A DNA stretch of 64,000 nt from DASPGQ01 sp035457705 (GTDB lineage Bacteria > Acidobacteriota > Vicinamibacteria > Marinacidobacterales > SMYC01): assembly GCA_035457705.1 (NCBI GenBank), contig DATIBD010000114.1, positions 110,363 to 174,362 of the forward strand, given 5' to 3'. A model generated the notes under the pieces. The model searched no databases, had not been told where the DNA came from, and saw only the letters and a list, made by a program, of their open reading frames with translations. The translations under genes and the position numbers were made by a program. Positions 49,618 through 56,557 of the stretch are shown piece by piece (the stretch's first letter is position 1; each line of letters opens with the position of its first letter).

Positions 49618-49651
49618 GCTCGATAGCAGGGTGATGACAAACTCAGCCCAC

Positions 49652-49885
49652 CCTGCGCGAGCGGAGCGAGCCCGGCGCAATCGTCCGCATCGGGCTGCTT
49701 CGAGGGAATCAGATGTGAGCACGTTAGTGCGAATAATCGTCCGCACTCGGGCTGCTTCGAAGGAACGAGACGTTGCGGGGCTGCTTCGAAGGGCTGCCCA
49801 ACGCAAAATTGCCGCGCCGTAAGCAGCCCGAGCCGTGGCGGCCGACCGATCACGGGTCCCGCGACGGCACTGAGCAGTCTCTAAG
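49652..49885 (-). repeat. Dispersed intergenic repeat (family 1), expanded copy
   Basis: Its two ends match the copy at 41855-41951 in reverse orientation, but about 140 extra bases are inserted between them. The insert has three tandem-like units of CGGGCTGCTTCGARGG at about 49691-49705, 49748-49763 and 49779-49793. The first two are preceded by ATCGTCCGCA. The element fills most of the space between the phosphoesterase and the PIN-like gene. Confidence 0.6.
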
Positions 49886-49892
49886 AAACAAG

Positions 49893-50267
49893 CTAATTCT
49901 TCAGAAACTTTCTGAGCAGGGTCTGGCGCTCTCGAACCACGATCAGGGCGCCGTCTTCGAGATCCTCCCCGAAGAGCTCCAGAAGGTTGAACAGCGTTTC
50001 GGTCACCCGTGGGTTGGGGACGTCCTCGGGTCTGAAGAAAACCACCGAAGGCCAGCTTTGACCGGCGTCGGACTCGACGAGCCGCGCGAGGCTTCGGTTG
50101 CGGGTCACGACGACGCGGCTCTCGAAATGCGCGAGACGGAGAAAATCTCGCAGAGGCAAGTCCGCGGCGCCGATCTCGACGGCATGTATGGCATCATAGC
50201 CAGCTTCGTTCAAATCGCGGACGATGGACTCGGGGAAGAATGGATCGGCGAGCAGCTTCAAGGTCAC
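49893..50267 (-). CDS. DUF5615-type PIN-like protein
   Basis: The 124-residue protein resembles DUF5615 PIN-like toxins. KLLADPFFPESIVRDLNEAGYDAIHAVEIG is the family start, and RVVVTRNRSLARLV stands where functional members have a TxDxDF acidic motif. The first aspartate (Asp8) remains, but the later acidic positions are altered (TRNRSL), so nuclease activity is uncertain. The usual DUF433 antitoxin gene is absent. Its ATG overlaps the stop of the aminotransferase-like gene (ATGA). Confidence 0.72.
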   Translation of the reverse strand: MTLKLLADPFFPESIVRDLNEAGYDAIHAVEIGAADLPLRDFLRLAHFESRVVVTRNRSLARLVESDAGQSWPSVVFFRPEDVPNPRVTETLFNLLELFGEDLEDGALIVVRERQTLLRKFLKN

Positions 50268-51466
50268 GCTCGGGCAATCTTATTGAGCGCCTCGGCGAAG
50301 CGCTCGACATCCGACTCGGTGTTGTAGTGAGCAAGCGAGGCGGAAACGGCTCCCTCGTGCTCGGGAAGTCCCAGGGCCTTCACCGCGTCGCGGCAACCAC
50401 AGTCCCCGTGATCGACCCGAATTCGCTCTTCCCCGAGCGCCGCGGCAAGCTCGGCGGGTTTCCACTCGCCTAGCCGAAAGTAGAGATGGGGCGTCCGTCG
50501 CGCGGCGCTGTCGGCGTCGTCGATTCCGAACACCCGCGTGCCAGGTATGGCCGCGAGTCGCCTCAAGGCGAGCGTCGTCAAACTTCTCTCGTAATGCCGG
50601 ATGGCTTGCATGCCGCGTCTCATATGGCGCCGGCGGCCGTAGTCTTCGGAGGGTTGAATGGTCAGATCATGACTCAGAAGCCCCAGCTCTTCGACGTAGC
50701 GAAGCGCGGCGCCGAGCGACGCAACGTCCTTGGGATCGACGTCGATTCCCCCGAAGGGGTCCCGGCGGCGGCTCCGAAGCTCCCGCAACCGCTCCTTCCG
50801 ACCCCACAGAAATCCGACACGCGCACCAAACAACGGCCGTGCCGACGCCAGCACGAAGTCCGCGCGCAAGAAGCGGACGTCGATCGCACCGTGCGAGAGA
50901 AAGGGTGTCCAGTTTACTACGAGAGCGCTCCCGTGCTCACGCACCCGGAGGGCGACGGGGAGTAACTCCATCACCGTTCCGAGAGCCGTCGAGGCCTTGG
51001 GGACGATCACCGCGCGGGTATTCTCGGTGAGAAACCCGTCGAGCCGGTTCTCGTCGAGTCCTCTCTCGAGCTGTCTCAAGGGCCACGATCTTGCCTCGAT
51101 TCCTCGCCGGGCCAAGGCACGCCAGGGAGCGAGATGCCAGTCGTCGTCGATCTCGGTGACGACGACGGCCGAGCCCGGCGGATACTCATCGGCAAGCGCG
51201 GTGCTCAGACGCTCGGCGAGCAGCGCCACGTCGGGCGAAAAGACGATCTCCTCGTCGGCCCAGCCGATGTTGGAGTTCAAAAAGAAAGCCAGGCTCTCGC
51301 GTGTTTCCGAGTCGATTTCGGCCGGATCGTCCTCGAGCGACACGGCTTGTCGAAGCGCTCGCACCGTACCGAGGAATTTCGGCGCCGAGACGTTGTCGAG
51401 AAAGACGGTGCTCGAGTCCTGAAGCGCCGGAAAGCACCCGCGAACGTAGTCCAGAGGAAACTCCAT
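50264..51466 (-). CDS. Class V aminotransferase-like protein lacking the PLP lysine
   Basis: The 400-residue protein matches the cysteine desulfurase-like VC1184 group in FLDNVSAPKF, HGAIDVRFLRADFVLAS and FGARVGFLWGRKERL. Where that group has SAYKFFGPH, this protein has SARPLFGAR, so the PLP-binding lysine is Pro211. The usual Asp of VDAAQ-type motifs is Asn185. It therefore probably cannot form the internal aldimine and may be a regulatory or scaffold paralogue. AAGGAG precedes the ATG at 51466. It is divergent from ygfZ and coupled to the PIN-like gene. Confidence 0.75.
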   Translation of the reverse strand: MEFPLDYVRGCFPALQDSSTVFLDNVSAPKFLGTVRALRQAVSLEDDPAEIDSETRESLAFFLNSNIGWADEEIVFSPDVALLAERLSTALADEYPPGSAVVVTEIDDDWHLAPWRALARRGIEARSWPLRQLERGLDENRLDGFLTENTRAVIVPKASTALGTVMELLPVALRVREHGSALVVNWTPFLSHGAIDVRFLRADFVLASARPLFGARVGFLWGRKERLRELRSRRRDPFGGIDVDPKDVASLGAALRYVEELGLLSHDLTIQPSEDYGRRRHMRRGMQAIRHYERSLTTLALRRLAAIPGTRVFGIDDADSAARRTPHLYFRLGEWKPAELAAALGEERIRVDHGDCGCRDAVKALGLPEHEGAVSASLAHYNTESDVERFAEALNKIARA

Positions 51467-51530
51467 GCATTCTCCTTGGCGGATCGGTGAGACGCCGAAA
51501 TAGTATAGTCGTGAAAGGCGGAATGGTGCG

Positions 51531-52568
51531 ATGAGCATGTCGAGGCCGATTGGGCCGGCTTTCGTCCGCGCGAACCGCAGCTTCGAAGAGCAGTACCACG
51601 CGGGGATGAACGGCGCCATCGTCCTGGATCGGAGCCATCGGGCGACGGTGTGGGTCGAGGGCAAGGATCGGGATCGGTTCCTCCAGAGCATGCTGAGCGC
51701 GGACGTTGCCCGCCTCGAGAAAGGGAGCGGCCGTCCGGCCACTTTTCTCACCAACAAAGGAAAGCTCATAGCCGACATGATCCTGTTTCGCGAGTCGGAG
51801 CGTTTCCGGATGGAGGTGGAAGCAGCGAGCGCGGAGAAACTGGTGGCTTCCCTCGGGCGCTACGTAATATCCGAGGACGTCACTCTCGAGTGGGATGTCG
51901 GCGAGACGGCGTTCTCCGTCGAGGGCCCGAGAGCCCTCAGCTTGCTGGTGTCGGTGCTCGAAACCACAGGCTCGCTCGATAGTCTGGCGCACCTCGGATT
52001 CCTCGATGCGGGAGTCCTCGGGGAGACTGTCCGAGTAACCGCCAAGCTCCAGGAGCCCTCGCCGCGTTTCGACGTCGCCCTGGGTCGTGATCAGGCCGCT
52101 GGCATTCTCGACCGACTGATCGTCGCCGGCGCAGTTCCCGCCGCGACCGCGGTGGCTGAAGCGCGCCGTATCGAGGGGGGCCACCCACGATTCGGGGTCG
52201 ATTTCGACGAGACTTGCCTGCCGCTCGAAGCGGGCCTCGAGCAGGCGATCAGCTTCGACAAGGGATGCTACATCGGACAGGAGTACGTGGTGAGATTGGC
52301 CCATCGGGGCCACTTGAACCGAAAGATAGGCGGCCTGCGTCTGGACGGACCGGGGGCGGTCGAAGTCGGAACGCCCGTCGTGTCCGACGCCGGGAACCAG
52401 CTCGGTGAAGTCACGAGCTCGGCTCATTCGCCGACTCTTGGCTGCGGGCTAGCGCTCGCGTGGCTCCGCCGAGAGATCTTCGCGCCGGGAACTCTCGTAC
52501 GAGTGGAGTCGAGCCCGGAGGTGCGTGAAGCGGTCGTGACCGAGTTGCCTTTCATCCGCCCGAGCTGA
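51531..52568 (+). CDS. ygfZ: YgfZ/GcvT-like folate-binding protein
   Basis: The 345-residue protein has the signature KGCYIGQEYVVRLAHRG near residue 245, the hallmark of YgfZ with its conserved cysteine. It also has RDRFLQSMLSADVARLEKGSG (folate-site region) and a C-terminal OB-like domain. YgfZ supports iron-sulfur cluster enzymes and tRNA modification by a folate-dependent mechanism. It is divergent from the degenerate cysteine desulfurase-like gene, an interesting iron-sulfur-related neighbourhood. Its 3' end overlaps the convergent hydrolase by 17 bases. Confidence 0.9.
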   Translation: MSMSRPIGPAFVRANRSFEEQYHAGMNGAIVLDRSHRATVWVEGKDRDRFLQSMLSADVARLEKGSGRPATFLTNKGKLIADMILFRESERFRMEVEAASAEKLVASLGRYVISEDVTLEWDVGETAFSVEGPRALSLLVSVLETTGSLDSLAHLGFLDAGVLGETVRVTAKLQEPSPRFDVALGRDQAAGILDRLIVAGAVPAATAVAEARRIEGGHPRFGVDFDETCLPLEAGLEQAISFDKGCYIGQEYVVRLAHRGHLNRKIGGLRLDGPGAVEVGTPVVSDAGNQLGEVTSSAHSPTLGCGLALAWLRREIFAPGTLVRVESSPEVREAVVTELPFIRPS

Positions 52569-53337
52569 CACTCGCCAGAAGAGCCCGCCAGGCGTCCCAA
52601 TAACGCTCACTGCCCACGATATAAGCATCGGTATGCCCCGCCCCTTCGACCGAGAGAAAGCTCTTCGGCTCCGCCGCAGCGGCGAACAGCCTTTCGCCGC
52701 ACGCGAGCGGTACGGTTGGATCGTCGGTCCCGTGGACGACGAGGAGCGGTAGCGAGAGCCCGGGAATCTTACTGAGATTATCGTAGCGGGTGCGCACCCA
52801 GCGTGTGGGGATGAACGGATAGACGAGCTTCGCCATGTCGGCAATGGAAGTGAACGGAGCCTCGAGAACCAGCGCCGATGCGGCGCGGCGCCGGGCGAGC
52901 TCGATTGCCACGGCCGCCCCGAGCGACTCTCCGAATAGGACGAGACGGCCCGCTTCTACTTCACGCTCTTCGGTGAGATAGCGGTAGGCCGCGAGCCCGT
53001 CCTGGTAGGTCCCCTCCTCCGTGGGACGGCCCTCACTGCGACCAAAGCCCCGATAGTCGAAGAGAAACACGTCGACGCCGAGGTTTCTTTGCCACTGCGA
53101 GACACGGTCGAGACGATGCGATATGTTGCCCGCGTTTCCGTGACAGACCAACACCGTGTGACGCCGCGGAGCCGAGTCCGCCGGCAGAAACCAGGCGTCG
53201 AGCCGGGTTTCGTCGTCGGTTACGAGAGTCACCGGCTCGTGGCGGAGGCCGATCGAGCCCGGCTCGACGTCGAAATCGTGGGACGGAAAATAGATCAGCT
53301 TCTCTTCGAAAATCACGGGAGAATCACGATATCCCAT
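52552..53337 (-). CDS. Alpha/beta hydrolase (serine aminopeptidase-like)
   Basis: The 261-residue protein has VLVCHGNAGN (oxyanion region), FDYRGFGRSEG, the nucleophile elbow LFGESLGAA (Ser), the acid in HGTDDPTVPL and the catalytic His in GAGHTDA. It fits the BAAT/DUF1100-type esterases found as YqkD/BEM46 relatives. No signal peptide is obvious. The substrate is unknown. Interestingly, a perfect TATAAT on the minus strand overlaps the annotated start, so GTG at 53316 may be the real start. Confidence 0.82.
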   Translation of the reverse strand: MGYRDSPVIFEEKLIYFPSHDFDVEPGSIGLRHEPVTLVTDDETRLDAWFLPADSAPRRHTVLVCHGNAGNISHRLDRVSQWQRNLGVDVFLFDYRGFGRSEGRPTEEGTYQDGLAAYRYLTEEREVEAGRLVLFGESLGAAVAIELARRRAASALVLEAPFTSIADMAKLVYPFIPTRWVRTRYDNLSKIPGLSLPLLVVHGTDDPTVPLACGERLFAAAAEPKSFLSVEGAGHTDAYIVGSERYWDAWRALLASVSSGG

Positions 53338-53382
53338 TATAAGAACTGGTCGTGATATGGTGGGCCTCGAGGAGGTGCGAGT

Positions 53383-54066
53383 GTGGGCGTAGACGACCCC
53401 GCGTTGTCGGGGTTACCGGAGCCGGGCGAGCCCGTCTTTTATCCCAAGGTCGGCCATTGTATCTACCGGGGTGTAATCGAAGACCGCGTTGCGCCAGGTA
53501 CCGAGCTTCTGGAGCTCGAGGACATCGAGGAGGGTAGCCGCATCCTGATACCCCTCTCACGAGTCTCCGAAGTGCACCTCCGCGCGGCGGGTCGATCGCT
53601 AGAAGATATCCGCGAGGAGTTCGCCCAGAACTTCGAGGAGCCCCTGGAGGACGAGGACGAGCGCCGGCAGCAGATCGAGGAGCTCATCTCGGAAGGAACG
53701 CCTCGAGGGCTCGCCCGCGCGCTGAAGCGCCTCCACCTGCTGCGACAGGGCACCGGTCTGACCCGTGACGAGGAGCAGATCCGTAAGAGAATCCGAAGCT
53801 GGCTTGCGGCCGAGGTCGCCTTGTCGAAGGACTGTACTCGAGCCGAAGCTCAAGCTTTCATGACCCGGGCCCTGCAAGACGCGATGAGTCAGCACGTGCG
53901 CCGTGAAAAGGAGGAGGCCAAGGAGCGACGCCGCGTCGCCAAAGAGCAGAAGAAACGTGACGAGGAAACCGAGGTGGGTCACCTCGCCGACGGCGTAGCG
54001 CCCTCATCCGAGCCGCCCGGGGATAGCGAACCACCCCGGTTCGAGGAAACACCTTCCGAATCCTGA
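53383..54066 (+). CDS. CarD/CdnL-family transcription factor
   Basis: The 227-residue protein has an N-terminal CarD/TRCF RNA polymerase-interacting domain (EPVFYPKVGHCIYRGVIEDR, then SRILIPLSRVSEVHLR), a helical middle (GLARALKRLHLLRQG) and a charged coiled tail (KEEAKERRRVAKEQKKRDEE). CarD-type proteins bind the RNA polymerase beta subunit and stabilise open complexes, especially at rRNA and stress promoters. The start is a GTG with GGAGG 5 bases upstream. The FHA-SpoIIE gene follows after 142 bases with its own promoter. Confidence 0.85.
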   Translation: MGVDDPALSGLPEPGEPVFYPKVGHCIYRGVIEDRVAPGTELLELEDIEEGSRILIPLSRVSEVHLRAAGRSLEDIREEFAQNFEEPLEDEDERRQQIEELISEGTPRGLARALKRLHLLRQGTGLTRDEEQIRKRIRSWLAAEVALSKDCTRAEAQAFMTRALQDAMSQHVRREKEEAKERRRVAKEQKKRDEETEVGHLADGVAPSSEPPGDSEPPRFEETPSES

Positions 54067-54114
54067 CCCGCCGGGAGATGGCATCGGGAACCACGCGGTC
54101 GAGGGATCGCCAAA

Positions 54115-54144
54115 TTGACACCCGCTCCGCAAGAATGCTACTAA
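54115..54144 (+). promoter_or_regulatory. Predicted promoter of the FHA-SpoIIE gene
   Basis: A consensus TTGACA (54115-54120) is separated by 18 bases from TACTAA (54139-54144), and TG at 54136-54137 gives an extended -10. The transcript would begin about 57 bases before the ATG at 54209. Confidence 0.5.
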
Positions 54145-54208
54145 TTGGGATTCGATCCGAAACAGGAGCTCAACTCCGAATGCCGTTTCGAGGTCACGTT
54201 TCACCAAG

Positions 54209-55936
54209 ATGGCGCGTCATCCCGAGCTTCACGTAAAGCCTCTCCACGGAGAGCCCTACCGCTTTCCAGTAACCAAGGACGTCATCTCGATCGGCCGTTC
54301 CAAGCGCAACGATCTGGTGCTTGCAGACCAGTGGCTGTCGCGCCATCACGCCGAGATTCGCCAGGAGAACGGACGCCACGTGATTTGCGATCTCGAGAGT
54401 CGCAACGGAACCTACGTCAACGGCGAACGTCTCCAAAGAGCCGTACCGCTCCAGAACGGTGACGTCGTTACTCTCGGGGACCAGCAGATTCGGTTCATCA
54501 ACGAATCCACCGGCAGCGTGATCCTGACTGAGACGCCCGGGGGGCTCGACCTCGAGGGGACAGTCGTCGTGCCGACCGAGCAGCTCCTCGCCGCCGCCCG
54601 CGCCCAGGAAGACACCTGGGACGACATGGTGAAGAAAGGCGTCCGACCTGCTCGTCGCCAACCCTCGGCGGACGACTCGGCACGCATCTTCAAGCAGAAC
54701 CAGATGCTCACGGCGCTGAGCCAGGCGAGTATGGCGCTGATTAGCAATCGGCCGGTGGGCGAGCTCCTGGAGTTCATTCTCGAGCTCGCCTTCAAGGTGA
54801 TCCAGGCCGAGCGCGGGGTGCTGATGCTCATCTCGAGCGATGGCGATCTTGCCGTCGAAGCCGTCCGCACCAACAAGGGTTCATCGCCGACGGAAGAGAT
54901 CACGTTCTCCCGATCGATCGCCGACAAGGTCGTGAGGGAGAAAGTATCGATCCTGACGAAGAACGCTCTCGATGACCCTCGGTTTCGCTCCCACGACTCC
55001 ATCGTCGCGCTCGGCATCCGCTCGGCGATGTGTGTGCCGCTGTGGAACGAAGACACGGTAACCGGCCTAGTCTACGTGGACAGCCTTCGTCGGGAAAACT
55101 CCTTCACCGAAGACGATCTGACGTTGCTGACTTCGCTGGCCAACGTGGCCGCGATCAAGATCGAGAACGCCAAGCTCCTCGAGGAGATGATCGAGAAGAA
55201 GCGAATGGAACGGGAGCTCGAGCTCGCGAGCGAGATCCAGAAAAACTCGCTTCCTCGGGCGGCGCCGATTCTTCCGGGATGGGACCTGGTCGGTACCAAC
55301 ACCCCGTGCTACACGATCGGTGGCGATTACTTCGACTTCATCGAGCGACCGAACGGTCTCGCCGTCGCCTTGGGCGACGTCTCGGGCAAGGGTGCGAGCG
55401 CGGCACTGATGATGATGGTCCTCCGAGCCATCGTCCACTTCGCTGCTCAGCGGGAAAAGACGGTCGTGGACATCATCGCTCAGACGAACAGCGTCATGCA
55501 CGACAACTCGCCCGAGCAGTTCTACGTCACGTTTTTTCTGGGAGATCTGGACGTCGGCACAGGAAGGCTCGCTTATGTAAACGCCGGGCACATTCCACCC
55601 GTTCTGTTCCACGCTGCGAGCCAGAGCATCGAGCGTCTCGAAAAAGGCGGCACCGTCATAGGCCTCTTCCCCAACGATCTGGCGCCGCCCTTCGAGGCGG
55701 ACGAGACTACGCTCGCCGTGGAGGACGTTCTGATCATCTTCACCGATGGAATCAGCGAGGCCTGGGGTGAGGACGAGGAGGAGTTCGGTGAGGAACGGCT
55801 CGTAGAGCTGGTGAAGCGAAACGCATCCCTTAGCGCCGAGGACCTCGAGCAACTGATCCAAAAAGAGGTAGAGAGCTACACCAAGGGGGCGCGGGCCACC
55901 GACGATCGTACGATCATCGTCCTCAAACGCACTTGA
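54209..55936 (+). CDS. FHA-GAF-PP2C (SpoIIE) phosphatase
   Basis: The 575-residue signalling protein contains an FHA domain (SIGRSKRNDLVLADQWLSRHH, then LESRNGTYVNGERL), a GAF domain (about 190-330) and a coiled linker (KLLEEMIEKKRMERELELASEIQ). The PPM/SpoIIE phosphatase domain shows GGDYFDFIE, LGDVSGKGASAAL, FTDGISEAW and DDRTIIVL, with metal-binding aspartates conserved. It should dephosphorylate Ser or Thr residues on a partner such as an anti-sigma antagonist, with output set by the FHA and GAF sensors. Such partners are not in the window. Confidence 0.9.
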   Translation: MARHPELHVKPLHGEPYRFPVTKDVISIGRSKRNDLVLADQWLSRHHAEIRQENGRHVICDLESRNGTYVNGERLQRAVPLQNGDVVTLGDQQIRFINESTGSVILTETPGGLDLEGTVVVPTEQLLAAARAQEDTWDDMVKKGVRPARRQPSADDSARIFKQNQMLTALSQASMALISNRPVGELLEFILELAFKVIQAERGVLMLISSDGDLAVEAVRTNKGSSPTEEITFSRSIADKVVREKVSILTKNALDDPRFRSHDSIVALGIRSAMCVPLWNEDTVTGLVYVDSLRRENSFTEDDLTLLTSLANVAAIKIENAKLLEEMIEKKRMERELELASEIQKNSLPRAAPILPGWDLVGTNTPCYTIGGDYFDFIERPNGLAVALGDVSGKGASAALMMMVLRAIVHFAAQREKTVVDIIAQTNSVMHDNSPEQFYVTFFLGDLDVGTGRLAYVNAGHIPPVLFHAASQSIERLEKGGTVIGLFPNDLAPPFEADETTLAVEDVLIIFTDGISEAWGEDEEEFGEERLVELVKRNASLSAEDLEQLIQKEVESYTKGARATDDRTIIVLKRT

Positions 55937-55980
55937 GGACCGCCGTTCCCCGCGGCGGACCTGCCTATGTTCACGAACCT

Positions 55981-56009
55981 TTGACGCTTCTACCCGCTTG
56001 TGCTACTTT
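55981..56009 (+). promoter_or_regulatory. Predicted promoter of hsp20-lon-ymdB
   Basis: TTGACG (55981-55986) is followed after 17 bases by TACTTT (56004-56009), with TG at 56001-56002 giving an extended -10 (TGCTACTTT). The same TGCTACT core occurs in the promoter at 54115-54144. Confidence 0.45.
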
Positions 56010-56054
56010 CAGTTTTATCTGGTTTTCGAAATCAACAAGCACTTGTTCTGACTC

Positions 56055-56068
56055 CCACCTTGCGGTGG
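56055..56068 (+). promoter_or_regulatory. Short hairpin in the hsp20 leader
   Basis: CCACC-TTGC-GGTGG forms a perfect 5-pair stem with a 4-base loop, 12 bases before the hsp20 start. It covers or adjoins the ribosome-binding region, so a temperature-sensitive leader is possible, but the stem is short and no known thermometer motif was confirmed. Confidence 0.3.
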
Positions 56069-56080
56069 CGGGTAAAAAGA

Positions 56081-56557
56081 ATGGTTCAGCGACACGAAAC
56101 GCTTTCCGAAGTCACCAGCCTGCAGAAAGAAATCAACAAGATATTCGAACAAATGGCCCGGCTCGAGCGAACCGAATCGGGAGGGATGAGTCTCGGCGAA
56201 TGGTTGCCCCGGGTCGATGTCTTCGAAACGAGAGGTAGCGTGGTCGTCAAAGTCGAGGCACCGGGCTTCAGCAAGAACGATCTGTCCGTGACCTTTCGTG
56301 GCCCGAAGATGATCCTTACCGGCGAGAAGAAACAGCCGAAATCGGGCCGTTCGGTGCAGGGTTATCTTTGCCTCGAGCGGAGCTTCGGCAAGTTTACCCG
56401 TTCGCTCTATATCGATCGAGCCGTGGACCTCACCCAAGCCAAAGCGGAGCTCAGCGAGGGAATTCTGACCGTGACGATGCCCACGCTGAAGGATCGACGC
56501 GGAAGCGAGTTCCGGCTCACCATCGTGGACGGAGAGGCGAAGACGAGGACCAAGTGA
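56081..56557 (+). CDS. Hsp20-type small heat shock protein
   Basis: The 158-residue chaperone has the alpha-crystallin domain from about residue 43: WLPRVDVFETRGSVVVKVEAPGFSKNDLSVTF, LTGEKKQPKSG and the conserved AKAELSEGILTVTMP before the C-terminal tail. It prevents aggregation of unfolding proteins without ATP. The ATG at 56081 is the only one that fits the family. Its TGA overlaps the GTG start of lon (GTGA), so heat-shock chaperone and protease are translated together from the promoter at 55981. Confidence 0.9.
   Translation: MVQRHETLSEVTSLQKEINKIFEQMARLERTESGGMSLGEWLPRVDVFETRGSVVVKVEAPGFSKNDLSVTFRGPKMILTGEKKQPKSGRSVQGYLCLERSFGKFTRSLYIDRAVDLTQAKAELSEGILTVTMPTLKDRRGSEFRLTIVDGEAKTRTK

Noticed and set aside
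49680..49793. CRISPR-like array
   Set aside because: The three units are unequal in length and spacing (about 56 and 39 bases), and no cas genes are near. They are part of the dispersed repeat.
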